DNA of 37,772 nt. Origin: Purshia tridentata. Taxonomy: Eukaryota; Streptophyta; Magnoliopsida; Rosales; Rosaceae. The position numbers were made by a program, and so were the translations under genes. Where the stretch lies: contig QANT01004197.1 of assembly GCA_003254885.1 (NCBI GenBank), positions 1 through 37,772 of the forward strand. Direction: 5' to 3'. Below, in pieces: positions 11,468 to 22,183 of this stretch; position 1 is the first letter of the stretch; the number at the start of each line of letters is the position of its first letter. The notes beneath the pieces are model-generated. The model saw only the letters and a list, made by a program, of their open reading frames with translations, was not told the DNA's origin and did not search any database.

Positions 11468-14340
11468 TACTATATATACATACATATAGAAGAAACGTCA
11501 ATTGAAAGCAAAGAATAAACTTCTATTAAGGAATTCCTTGAATAATTTATTTAAATACATATTGTGAACAATAATCTGCATAATATGTCCTTTCACCACT
11601 GTATTTTAGGGTGTTGAATATTTAATTAGGCGTGGGAAAATATGGTATTATTAGATTCCCAAATTAAGCAGGTATGAGTTGAATATTAGAATTAAGAGGG
11701 TGGGTAGACGACATTACTTAACATTATGCTAGTTTGTGGGTCAAACAGAAAATGCGCAGCTCATGACAAAAATAACACAAAAATTGTTCCCTAAAATAAT
11801 AAGTTTTAAACCCACTTTATGTATATTTAAGTACTGCAGGTACACTATTGAGAAATATTCTTATTACACCTCAATTTTTTCATCATTTCAACCATGTATG
11901 ATGTATTGTTATCATTTGGTTCACTTTCTTTGTGGATCCCATTATATTTAACAATTAAATACTTTTCGGCTCCCTCTTTCTAATCCTCCCACCTTTGAAG
12001 GGATGAGAAATGATGGGATTCTAGGATATACAATCCCCCAAACCTTTTTCCTTGGCTGAGTTCCCACTCATCTTTAGGGTTAGCTACCAAACAAGGGAAG
12101 AGATAAAAGATCTACATATTAGATTCATCTTTTATATTTGTTATTTTCCGACCATACATGATGTGAAGAACGTACAAACTTAATTTACGTTTAGAATTAT
12201 ACCGTACATCGTAAATTTTTATATAATTATATTTTTAAATATTAATTGTTCAAAACAGTATTAAATAGTCCAATTGAAAAGATAATAAAAATATTATTTA
12301 TTCTATACTCAAGTTGGATCCCCTCTTCAAAAAAAGAAATACTAACTGAAAATGCTTAACCTTTATACTTTAAAACGACTAGAAAATCATGTTTCATATA
12401 TTTCTTTAGCAGCCATTCGGTGCATAAGATTATGACAAACCACCTTGTTTTGTGTATGCAGAAAACATATTATAATAGATTAGATTAGACAATGTGAGTG
12501 AGGAATGATAACTTAGAACTTCAGAAGTCAGAAGCACAGGAACAATTAAAAGACAAAGTGTGCTTTCCAAAGTGAAGTTTGAAAATGTCTAAAAGAAATA
12601 GTAATATTATAAAACAATTGAGCATTTCTTGGGTAAGACAGTAAGAGAGAGCTTATGTGAATGATTTAGACCACCAACAACAAGTGCAGCTGCAAGACCT
12701 AGGACTAGGAGGGAGGGAGGGACTGTGAGCACGGTACGTGGCACTTGTTGTTGTTGTTGTAGTCCCTACAAATATGCTGTCCCATCCTCTTTTGGACAGC
12801 TTTGTAACCCATCACACGTTACTTGACATGTCCCATATAAACAAACAACAATAGTACAATACCATCTCGATCATTTCCCTCCCAACTCTCTTCGTTCAAC
12901 AGATTGTCTTTCCCAACGTACAGGTACTTACACAGTTTATACCACCCCAATTCCATATGGTCTACTGTTTTGGATGACCAAAACCTTACAAATATATATT
13001 AGTATTAATTTAGTACGAACCCTAAAATGAGGGAATATACAAAATCTATGACAAAATCAATATTATACACAGCTTACTATAAATAATTATCATTATTATT
13101 ACGATTACCCAAGACCGAAGGTGTGCACTTTCCTATTGCAATACATGAGTACACATTATACTGCATGGGATTGGAAAATTCAGTAGTGCTGAATATTATT
13201 AGTAGGGTGAAAAAAGCTAAAACTCAAAATATTGAAATGTCCATTTTATGCTATACACAATTACACATCATGTGAAACATATATAATCACCTCGATAACA
13301 TGGAACTGGAAGGAATCCTAGGCTAGGTTTACTTTGTGGCTTCTGCTTGGAAAAATTAATTTGATTCCTCCTCAAATCAATAAAATCCTCATAATGGTTA
13401 CTTGAATAGCTCATTTATATTTTTTATTGGGTCTATTAATTTTTCTCTTAATAAAGAAAAAAAGAAAATCATTTTTCTATCAAATTAACTTAAGACCTCA
13501 AGTATGAATAAAAATAAATGTTCTTAACTACTAATTAAAATTATAAGCTCTCATGGGTTGAGATGGAACTCAATATAGATAAAAAATAATATGCATATAT
13601 ATAATGTGTTTTTGTTTTTGTTTTTCATTTTAAAAGAACTGTTAATATTTTGAGGGGTAATAAATTTTTGTTAGTTTTGACTTTTAAAGTTGCAACCACT
13701 TCAAATTAAATGCCAAAAAGGAAAATTTACAAGAGTAAGTTGGTAACATGGCTAGTGAAGTAGGGAGTTGCTGAATATGTTGTCGAAAACTAAATGGGCT
13801 CCTTAAAGCATGTACCGACCTGAATTTATGTTTTGGCTAACACAGAATATGCTGGGACATGTCAGTCGAACGGACCTACATGTTTTTGTAGTGCTTAAAA
13901 ATATTTATTTATATTTCCAATTCCTTATATCGTTTGATAAAAAGTAATTTTATATTTTCTATGCTCAATAAATTAGACTAACCTTGCTTTGATTTGGCTT
14001 CGACCCCTATTCATAAAATAAAAAAAGTAAATTAACACCTTACTTTGATTTGTAAGTTTTCACATATTTGGACGTATGTATGTATTTTTTATTAATCAAC
14101 TATCGTACGGTAAAAACGTGTAGATGTATATATTTTGTGAAATATATAAAGTTTTCAAAATATATATGAATATTATACGCCTATACGAGCCTCCGCTAAA
14201 AAACGAAAAAAGAAGAGAATCTGAAATGGCGTATTGATGCTTAACACAGTCCGGGTTCATTACTCCATTCACTCTGATCACTGCCCATTTCTCGTGAAAG
14301 CCTACGTGACAAGTAATTTCCTCTCCCTTTTCCTACTCGC
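11468..14340. other. Intergenic and distal promoter of receptor kinase
   Basis: No gene supported. Around 11965-12100 the phrases CCCACCTTTGAAGGGATGAG and CTACCAAACAAGGGAAGAG resemble ends of common plant MITEs, but I could not close the element. From 12660 to 12910 the DNA is less AT-rich (GGAGGGAGGGAGGG, GTACGTGGCAC, TTGTTGTTGTTGTTG) and could be regulatory. The rest is AT-rich sequence without an exon chain. Confidence 0.35.
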
Positions 14341-15092
14341 CCACTTCTTTCAGACCCACAAATCTCTCTCTCTCTCTCCCCCTCTCTCATAGAGAGAAAC
14401 ACCTGGTCCGTGAAACCTGTACTAAAACATTGTACTCTCTACTCTTCTTGCTTCTCTCATCCTTACTCTTTCCTTTCATTTCACAGAAGCCTTGCCTCTT
14501 CTTGTTTGGTTCTGTAATCATGGTTTTTTCTTTTTCATTTTTGTTAAATAAGGATATGGGCAGTTTCCATGTTCAATACAACCCATGTTCCATAATGCAA
14601 TCCTGTTCATAGCTCATTTGTTTGCTTCTTCTTGTCTTGGTCTGTATCTCTTCCTTTCACATAGGGTCTATATATAATTCCAATCCTTGATTGGTGTACG
14701 TCAAAATTAAAGGATTGGTGGTTTGCTCTGAGCCTCTGATGCAATGCCTTACTTTCAAAGAATCTGAAATGGGTATACTTGAAAAAGTTGAGAACTGATT
14801 TGGGGTTCTGGTTTTTCATGCCATTTTCATGGTGAATGTCTTTAATGGTTTTTGGGTGTGATTCTCTGATCATGAAAAGGAAAACCATCATTTGGTTGCA
14901 AGTTCAGAATTTTTCTCTCTTCATGAGCAGAATCTAGAATTTGGAAGTTCTTGTTCTTAGGTACTAAGAACTAAGAAGTGATCTTGGTTTATAAGGGTTT
15001 ATGCCCTTATCACTGTTTTAAAGTTTGGAGAAGAAATTTGAGTTCTTTTCCACAGAGGAAGTGTTCCACCTGCAAAAGAAGACAACCCAACA
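14341..15092 (+). promoter_or_regulatory. Proximal promoter and 5' leader of receptor kinase
   Basis: A TC microsatellite at about 14362-14390 (CTCTCTCTCTCTC-CCCC-TCTCTC) resembles pyrimidine patches/GAGA elements common near plant transcription starts. The region to the ATG at 15093 is pyrimidine-rich and lacks exon-like ORFs beginning with ATG, so it is most simply a long leader or leader plus intron. Transcript start not determinable. Confidence 0.4.
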
Positions 15093-17924
15093 ATGGCATT
15101 TTTGTGCTTGTTATATCTTCTTCTTGTTGGGTTCCTATCTGAGTCTCAGCTTCTGGGTGCTCAGCTTCATGATCAAACTACATTGTTAGCCATTAATGTA
15201 GAGCTTGGGGTACCTGGGTGGGGTGTCAACTTCTCAGATTACTGTTCTTGGCCTGGCATTAGCTGCGGTTTGAACCATTCAATGGTGGAAAGGCTTGATC
15301 TTTCTCGTCGTGACCTTCGAGGTAATGTGACTCTAATTTCTGAGCTCAAAGCTTTGAAGAGGCTTGACCTCTCTTATAATAGTTTCCGTGGATCAATTCC
15401 TTCAGCTTTTGGAAATTTATCTCAGCTTGAATTTCTTGATTTGTCTTTGAATAAGTTTGAAGGTTCCATTCCACCAGAGCTGGGTAATCTAAGAAACCTT
15501 AGATCATTGAACTTATCCAATAACTTGCTTGTAGGAGAAATACCAAAAGAAATTCAGGGCTCAGAAATGTTACAGGATTTTCATATTTCTAGTAATAAGT
15601 TGAATGGTACTATCCCATTTTGGGTGGGCAATTTAACCAATTTGAGAGTTTTTACTGCCTATGAGAATGAATTGGTGGGTAAAATTCCAGATAACCTAGG
15701 CTCAATTTCTGAGCTTGAATTGTTGAATCTGCATTCTAACCGGCTAGAAGGTCCAATACCCAAGAGCATTTTTGCTTCAGGGAAGCTGGAATTTTTGGTT
15801 CTTACCCAGAACAGATTAGGTGGAGATGTTCCTGAAGAAATTGGAAGCTGCAGTGGCCTTTCTAGTATCCGAATTGGGAACAATGATCTCATAGGTAGCA
15901 TTCCTCATGCAATTGGGAATATTAGTAGCCTTACGTACTTCGAAGCAGACAATAACAATCTTTCTGGTGAGATTGTTCCAGAATTTGCTAAGTGCTCTAA
16001 TCTCACCCTCCTAAATTTAGCCTCAAATGGATTTACTGGGAAAATTCCTCCAGAGCTCGGACAGCTTATGAATCTGCAGGAATTAATTCTCTCTGGTAAC
16101 AGCCTGTTTGGAGATATTCCCAAATCAATTCTCGGGTGCAAGAATCTCAACAAGCTTGATCTGAGCAATAACAGAATCAATGGTACCATACCAAATGATA
16201 TCTGCAACATGTCGAGATTGCAATACTTGCTATTGAGTCAGAATTCAATAAGGGGGGAGATACCTCATGAGATTGGAAGCTGTGTTAAATTGCTTGAGTT
16301 GCAAATGGGAAGAAACTATTTGACTGGCAGTATCCCTCCTGAAATTGGTCATATCAAAAACTTGCAGATAGCCTTAAATTTAAGCTTCAATCATCTTCGT
16401 GGGCCTCTTCCCCCTGAATTAGGGAAACTTGACAAGCTGGTTTCTCTTGATGTCTCCAATAATCAGCTCTCTGATAATATCCCATCTGCACTTAAGGGCA
16501 TGTTGAGCTTGATAGAGGTTAATTTCTCAAACAATCTGTTCACTGGCCCAGTACCCACATTCGTACCATTCCAGAAGAGTCCAAATTCAAGTTTTCTGGG
16601 AAACAAAGGGCTCTGTGGAGAGCCACTGGGCTCCCCATGTGGGAGTTTTAATGGTGCTGCCCATGGGAATTACCATCACAGGGTTTCTTACAGGATCGTA
16701 CTGGCAGTTATTGGTTCTGGTTTGGCAGTTTTTGTATCGGTAACCATAGTTGTTCTGCTGTTTATGATTAGAGAGAAACAGGAGAGGGAAGAAAAAGCTA
16801 CAGGGACTGAAGATGAAGAAGCCAATAACCTACCGGCGATAGTAGCAGGGACTGTCTTTGTTGAGAATCTCAAACAAGCAATAGATCTTGATTTTGCTGT
16901 TAAAGCAACTATGAAGGATTCAAACAAGATTAGTACTGGGACTTTTAGCACAGTTTACAAGGCTGTTATGCCATCTGGGCTGATTATATCGGTGAAGAGA
17001 TTGAAATCCATGGACAGGACAATAATTCATCACCAGAACAAGATGATTAGAGAGCTTGAAAGGCTGAGCAAACTCTGTCATGATAACTTAGTGCGGCCTA
17101 TTGGTTTTGTTATTTATGAAGATGTTGCTCTTTTGCTGCATCATTACTTGCCCCACGGGACATTATATCAGCTTCTTCATGAATCTAGCAAGCAGCCTGA
17201 ATATCAACCTGACTGGCCTACAAGACTTTCCATTGCCATCGGAGTAGCAGAAGGGTTGGCTTTCCTTCATCATGTGGCAATTATCCACCTTGATATTTCT
17301 TCTGGTAATGTTCTTCTGGATGCTAACTTCAAGCCTTTGGTCGGAGAGATCGAGATATCAAAGCTCTTGGATCCATCCAGAGGCACAGCCAGTATTAGTG
17401 CAGTTGCAGGCTCCTTTGGTTATATTCCTCCAGGTATATTGGTAATTTTTGATACATATCAATTTTCAATCATTTCACTTGGTAGCTTTATTTGTTCCAT
17501 CTTCTATGCGACTATGAATTTTATATCCAGCAGTGCTTTCCCCTTCTTTCATTCTCTTGCCTTCATTTCTAAACAAGTTTTTTGTTTGTTCTCTGTTCTA
17601 TCAGAATATGCATATACAATGCAAGTTACAGCACCAGGAAACGTTTATAGCTATGGTGTTGTTTTGCTTGAGATTCTTACGACCAAATTACCAGTAGATG
17701 AGGCCTTTGATGAGGGGGTAGATTTGGTGAAATGGGTGCATAATGCTCCAGCAAGAGGGGAAACCCCAGAGCAGATTCTCGATGCAAAGCTCAGCACAGT
17801 TTCCTTTGGTTGGAGGAAAGAAATGCTTGCAGCACTGAAGATTGCATTACTCTGCACTGATAGCACACCAGCCAAACGACCCAAAATGAAGAAGGTTGTG
17901 GAAATGCTTCAAGAAATAAAATAA
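15093..17924 (+). CDS. PXC3: LRR receptor-like kinase, PXC3 (At2g41820) type
   Basis: Plasma-membrane receptor-like kinase of the PXY-correlated group, close to Arabidopsis At2g41820 along its full length. Two exons, 15093-17433 and 17605-17924, give 886 residues, near the family length of about 890. Signal peptide at residues 1-23; N-cap Cys pair C51/C58 (CSWPGISC); about 19 LRRs to residue ~500; juxtamembrane Cys pair in GLCGEPLGSPCG; membrane helix ~535-558 (IVLAVIGSGLAVFVSV); kinase-like domain ~605-885. The catalytic Lys is present (SVKRL, K635), but the glycine loop is ISTGTFST, HRD is HLD (732-734) and DFG is replaced by EIE (752-754), so catalysis is doubtful and it may act as a pseudokinase scaffold. 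The 171-base intron lacks any stop in frame, so an unspliced reading gives 943 residues; the Glu of the PPEYAYT motif is split across the junction, supporting the spliced model. Confidence 0.95.
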   Translation: MAFLCLLYLLLVGFLSESQLLGAQLHDQTTLLAINVELGVPGWGVNFSDYCSWPGISCGLNHSMVERLDLSRRDLRGNVTLISELKALKRLDLSYNSFRGSIPSAFGNLSQLEFLDLSLNKFEGSIPPELGNLRNLRSLNLSNNLLVGEIPKEIQGSEMLQDFHISSNKLNGTIPFWVGNLTNLRVFTAYENELVGKIPDNLGSISELELLNLHSNRLEGPIPKSIFASGKLEFLVLTQNRLGGDVPEEIGSCSGLSSIRIGNNDLIGSIPHAIGNISSLTYFEADNNNLSGEIVPEFAKCSNLTLLNLASNGFTGKIPPELGQLMNLQELILSGNSLFGDIPKSILGCKNLNKLDLSNNRINGTIPNDICNMSRLQYLLLSQNSIRGEIPHEIGSCVKLLELQMGRNYLTGSIPPEIGHIKNLQIALNLSFNHLRGPLPPELGKLDKLVSLDVSNNQLSDNIPSALKGMLSLIEVNFSNNLFTGPVPTFVPFQKSPNSSFLGNKGLCGEPLGSPCGSFNGAAHGNYHHRVSYRIVLAVIGSGLAVFVSVTIVVLLFMIREKQEREEKATGTEDEEANNLPAIVAGTVFVENLKQAIDLDFAVKATMKDSNKISTGTFSTVYKAVMPSGLIISVKRLKSMDRTIIHHQNKMIRELERLSKLCHDNLVRPIGFVIYEDVALLLHHYLPHGTLYQLLHESSKQPEYQPDWPTRLSIAIGVAEGLAFLHHVAIIHLDISSGNVLLDANFKPLVGEIEISKLLDPSRGTASISAVAGSFGYIPPGILVIFDTYQFSIISLGSFICSIFYATMNFISSSAFPFFHSLAFISKQVFCLFSVLSEYAYTMQVTAPGNVYSYGVVLLEILTTKLPVDEAFDEGVDLVKWVHNAPARGETPEQILDAKLSTVSFGWRKEMLAALKIALLCTDSTPAKRPKMKKVVEMLQEIK
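17434..17604 (+). other. Stop-free intron of 171 bases in kinase domain
   Basis: Borders CCAG|GTATAT and TATCAG|AATATG. T-rich as an intron should be, a multiple of three, with no stop codon in the frame of the gene. Removing it restores YIPPEYAYT of the kinase APE region; retaining it inserts 57 mostly hydrophobic residues after YIPP. Confidence 0.9.
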
Positions 17925-17942
17925 AACCGATGGAGAGTCGGT

Positions 17943-18640
17943 CATTTGAGTCTTCATCATGAACCCATCCGACCGAAGCTATTTTGTTGATGGAATATCC
18001 AACCACGGAGGAAGCGGTTATCCTTAAGGTTTATTCAGGCTGGGTTCTGTTCAGTTCATCCATCTACTTGTTCTGTTTCAAGGAAATTAAGTGTAATGGC
18101 GCTTGTAATCAATTTGAGTTGAAAAAGGAATAGGTGGTGGGTTAATGCAAGGAGAGTCCCTCCCATGGGAATGGATTACTCTGAGTTTCTGTTACATATT
18201 AGGTCCCAATTATAATGTTCTAGTTCCTGGTTTTGAAATTTTTATGTGAAATTGCATGTCAACCACCATTTACAGTTTTCTCATTTAATCAAGTTCAAAT
18301 CATATACAAAGAAAAAGTAGCGCAAGTCTGAGTTCAAATCACTTAGGATCACCATTTGAGTCTTTTATTCTAAGTTGTGAAACCATCAGATCAAAGCTCC
18401 GGTAGGTGGGAAATCTTCACCGAAAGGGAAGTGGTTGCCCACATAAGTTTGTTCAGTCCATGCTATGTTCTGGGTAATCCAGATGCTTATGCTGAAGGGG
18501 ATTAATGTGAAGAGAGTGCAGTGAGAAATGACTACTCATGAGCTTTTGTTACTTATTAGGTCTGTGATTACAATATGGGATTTTCTGGTTTTAAAACTTT
18601 ATGTGGAAATGCATGCCAACGGTAAATTACACTTTCTGTG
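17943..18640. repeat. Diverged tandem duplication of receptor-kinase 3' flank
   Basis: Copy one runs from about 17943 to 18285, copy two from about 18353 to 18640. Shared blocks in order: CATTTGAGTCTT, AACC(A/C)ATC, GAAGTGGTT/GAAGCGGTT, TTCAG-CTGGGTTCTG/TTCTGGGT, GTTAC(A/T)TATTAGGTC, TTCTGGTTTT, and ATGTGAAATTGCATG/ATGTGGAAATGCATG. Spacing changes from about 410 to 357 bases, so both copies carry indels. It covers the stop-proximal region and probable 3' UTR. Confidence 0.7.
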
Positions 18641-19120
18641 CGTTGTCTAACACTGTAATCCTGGACTCTTCATGCATGTTTTTGACCACCAAAAATATGT
18701 TGTTTTATTTACGTGAAAACGCCATTTTGGAGAATTTTCAAGAAAACAAATCCCAAGATTTATGAATTATTGAAGTCCTCATTTGGTGAGTATTGCTTGA
18801 GCAGCTAGATTGTTTCAAAGGGTCCGGAAAAAAGCAATTCACTGTGGAACACCAGTGTCCTTCAGTATGGTTAAACATCTTGATTTCACTGCCATTATTT
18901 ATTAAGATATAAAGGTTCACAACAACATCAACACAACCCAAGACCAGATAACAAAAGAGAGAAGGACACAAAGCCAATACGTTTTCAAATAATGGCCAAA
19001 CCCTTTTCAGCCTACTTTCAGCCTTTCAGGTATCAAATCCAGGCTAACTACTGTTTTTGAGTAAGTGCTACAATAAGTGCTACATAAACATTACACAGAA
19101 TACTGAAAATCAAGAGATCT
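18641..19120. other. Convergent intergenic region
   Basis: Lies between the 3' ends of the plus-strand receptor kinase and the minus-strand 80-residue gene. Probably includes the 3' UTR of the latter. A minus-strand ORF at 18738-18977 shows no family features and I do not treat it as a gene. Confidence 0.4.
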
Positions 19121-19455
19121 TCAAGGTTCAGGGGAGGACTTGACAATGAAATTCTGACGACTGATGGGATTCATGACCACTGGTGGACCAGCAGTTCGAG
19201 GCCATTTCTGGAACTTCTTGTCAGTTTCTTCCCACCATTCTTTGTTTGCAACAGTTGATGGAGTAGTGCCTGAATTGAATGCAAATACACATTGACATTA
19301 ATTAGACTGTGGCAACAACTGTTATGCTGCAAATTAAGCTTCAAATGGAAAACCAACTTGCCTCCAAAGATCTTTTTGTCAGCAATAATATGGTCACATG
19401 CCCACGCAACTGCAAATGATCCCAATATAGCAGAAATGATGTATTTCGCACCCAT
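19121..19455 (-). CDS. Conserved plant protein of 80 residues
   Basis: Two exons: 19362-19455 and 19121-19269. The product begins MGAKYIISAILGSFAVAW, has one N-terminal hydrophobic helix (about residues 5-20), then KKIFGGTTPSTV, EWWEETDKKFQKWPRTAG and a conserved-looking tail PPVVMNPISRQNFIVKSS. I recall small plant proteins with this pattern (At3g09860/At5g08060-like, roughly 80-130 residues); their function is unknown to me, and the helix plus basic tail would suit a small membrane-associated protein. The intron (19270-19361, 92 bases) starts with GC, not GT (GGAG|GCAAGT), and ends TTCAG; the only frame-preserving solution uses it. A 5' UTR intron is likely, with a donor AAG|GTAAGT at 20299/20300 and an acceptor about 10-20 bases before the ATG. 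Confidence 0.85.
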
Positions 19456-20360
19456 GTTCCAAACTGCAACTGATAAACACAACTCAGAAGTGCCATGAGG
19501 GAAAAAGCAATGACAGTGAATACAGAGACCTATCATCCAAAATGGGTAAAACTTCCATGTAGATGTCTCTCTCCCTCTCCAATCACATGCTAAGACAGGT
19601 GATGAATGAGATAAACACATAAGGTGTATACGGGAAGTTTTTTCCATAATACCTGCCAGTGGGATTCTAGCCCCTATAGTTCAATTTAGGAGTTTAAGGT
19701 ATTCTCCCAACTTAAGACTGCAATTCCCATCCACACGTCACTGTTACGAGTGTAAAACGCAATCCACAAACCAAAAGCAAAAAATGGGTTTGCTTGAACT
19801 GCTTCCATGGAGGAACAAATCAGCGAACCAAAGACATTCACTAAGATCGTTATTTTCTCAAGTAGTTCATCAAGATCAACCATGAATTGTTCACAATTTT
19901 GCACATAAGCAAAGCAATTGACTGGCACTTGATAATTCTCATGATCTTCACAACATAAAACTACCTTTGTCATTAGGATTACAATTTCCTAGTCTCTTTA
20001 CTTCAATGTATTTCATTAGTTGGTTTCTACATGAAGAAGAACCATAAACCCTTCACATCACTCAAATTTTCCTTATTTCCTTCCATTTGACAGCTAACCC
20101 ACTTCATGTTTCTGCTTGTTTACTAAGAATCATAGTGAAACATAAGCAAAGGAAAACATATTACAAAACTCCAACTGAGATAAACAGATAGTGGAGGAAA
20201 GAAACTTTCTGAGATAATAAAGAAATATCATTCTGTGATTTTACTTGTTTCCTAATGGAAGATGATCACAAAATTTTAGAACAAGAAACACTAACTTACC
20301 TTAGTAGCAATACGACAAGAGAGACTGGGGGTCTCAACAGGGATTCTTGAACCTTCTTTT
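19456..20360 (-). other. Probable 5' UTR with intron of 80-residue gene
   Basis: On the minus strand CTAAG|GTAAGTTAG at 20299/20300 is a near-perfect donor, and TTATCAG or TTGCAG just before the ATG at 19455 are acceptors, suggesting a leader exon from 20300 up to about 20360 and a roughly 0.8 kb intron. Minus-strand ORFs inside this interval are then intronic. Inferred from sequence only. Confidence 0.5.
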
Positions 20361-20508
20361 CTCTACTGGAAATCAGAAAATGCAATTAGTAAACCTTTAG
20401 TGTATAAAAGGGTGTCGAAAATGTAATATGGATGAGGCAGATGGCTAGAGGTGAGCTAATACACGTGTACAGGACTGCAACAGTAGCAGACAACTTGGAT
20501 AGGTGGAT

Positions 20509-20560
20509 CTACAATATGGACTTGCTTTTGGGTCTGACCTACAATATGGACTTGGTTTGG
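20509..20560. repeat. Short direct repeat, period 30
   Basis: CTACAATATGGACTTG occurs at 20509 and 20539, about 200 bases upstream of the inferred leader exon of the 80-residue gene. Confidence 0.85.
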
Positions 20561-20639
20561 GTTGCTGTTTCTTTTCGAAAAAAAAAAAAAAGTAATAAGG
20601 TGGCGCCTTTCACTTGTGTGTGGCAAGGTTTATTCTAAT

Positions 20640-22183
20640 CTAATCTAGTTTCCAAAATGAAAGAATTAATACAATTTTCTCTCTTTTGGCACTCTCAATA
20701 TTTCTTGCTTGGCACTTTCAATGGTTCCCTGGATTAAGATCAACGGTTGGATTCCATTATAAGAGTAGTTGACCCTGAAGTTCTCTGGTTAGGCTAATAG
20801 GATTATATATGTACGTAATAACAATATTAGGTGCACCAAAAATGTTTACCAAATTATGTGTTTGTGTGTTAGAGTTTTCATTTACCTAATATTAGGGAGC
20901 TAATGAGTGGTTTTTGAAGAGAAAACGATTTTGGTTCATGTGATTTATCTCGAAAGTATATTTGATCCATGTATTTTATGTTGAATGTAATCTTTGGACA
21001 ATGTTAACAAAACTCATATTTTTAATTTGGGGATAGTTATCCATTTGTGTTGACGAAAAATTTTGTCTGAGTCATTATAAGACTATCTTTTGTGATTTCA
21101 AAAATTGTTTTCAACTTTTAGGGTTTGAATTTTAAGTTTTAGATTTCTTTAAACGTTTGTTTGAAAATCAAATTTATGATCACATACATGATTTTCAGTT
21201 ATTTTTCAATAAAACTTGTGAGTTTAACAAAGTTATCAATTTTGATTTAAGAAACATTTTCCTATTAGGTATAAAATGTTATAAGATTGCAAACAATATG
21301 AAATAGATGGGTTAAATGTAGAGTTTTGAAACCATCAGAATTAAATTTGTTTCTAATTAGGTTAAAACACAAAGTTCAAAATTCACTTTTCCATTTTTTT
21401 TAATAAAAAAACTCTCTTAAAAATGAGTTTTTGTTTGTTGAACATTTGCTCTATTTTATTTTAAATTTTTAATCAAAGGAATGAGTTCCTTACAAAAATA
21501 ACTCTTTAAGTACATTAAAAAATTAATCTATTTGAAAAACAAAGACCGTGTTATAATGGAGATGGAGTGACGAAGTAGGTTGAGAAGAGAATATGACAAT
21601 CCAATTCATTTATCACTAGCCCCCTCCCTTATATGTTAACCAGGAAGTAAATTGGAAATGTTCCAAATAAAAAAGCCAAATTTAAGTGTTTAAAAGACAA
21701 AAATTGAAAGATATTGCACAATTCGGGAACAAATTCTGTTCCCTATTACATAGATCTATATTATAAAAGAAGTCCAAGTGAGAATTATATACAGGTCTTG
21801 TGTCTGAATATGAGTGAAGTTTGAAATTTACATGCAGCTCCATAGTAACCATGGAAAGTAACAAATAAATTAAATTATATACATCAAAACGATTGAATCA
21901 GTAATGGTAAAGTCCAGAAAGCTGCAGAAAAACTTCAGATAACTAGGAGAAGGGACTAAATATTGGCAAAAAGGAAAAGAATAAAAGAATTGGAAATGGA
22001 AAGGGTACAAACTTAGTACAAAAAAAAGGTACAAACTTAGCCGATCTTTGATGATAACAATCTCTTCCTGCAGTTACAAAGCCTACAACAGTTAAAAAAT
22101 ATATATATGCTTAAAGCTGCTGACCCTTTGAGCTTTTCAAATTTACTGGATTACCAATAGTTTCCTTTGATACTTCTATAGAA
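20640..22183. other. AT-rich intergenic, then 3' UTR of EFR3-like gene
   Basis: 20640-21650 is AT-rich with no gene. The part next to the EFR3-like stop codon (about 21850-22183) is presumably its 3' UTR. Confidence 0.4.

Noticed and set aside
12660..12910. Possible miRNA precursor in the less AT-rich stretch
   Set aside because: Compared by eye with conserved plant miRNA sequences that I remember; none matched and no long stem was evident.
14430..14891. ORFs before the receptor kinase start, considered as uORFs or a leader gene
   Set aside because: The plus-strand frame begins with TTG, not ATG, and the minus-strand one has no family features.
18738..18977. 79-codon minus-strand ORF
   Set aside because: No recognisable domain or splice partner; lies in the convergent 3' flank.
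19456..19973. Extended minus-strand ORFs upstream of the 80-residue gene
   Set aside because: The family start MGAKY lies at 19455; upstream frame has no similarity and is better explained as a 5' UTR intron.
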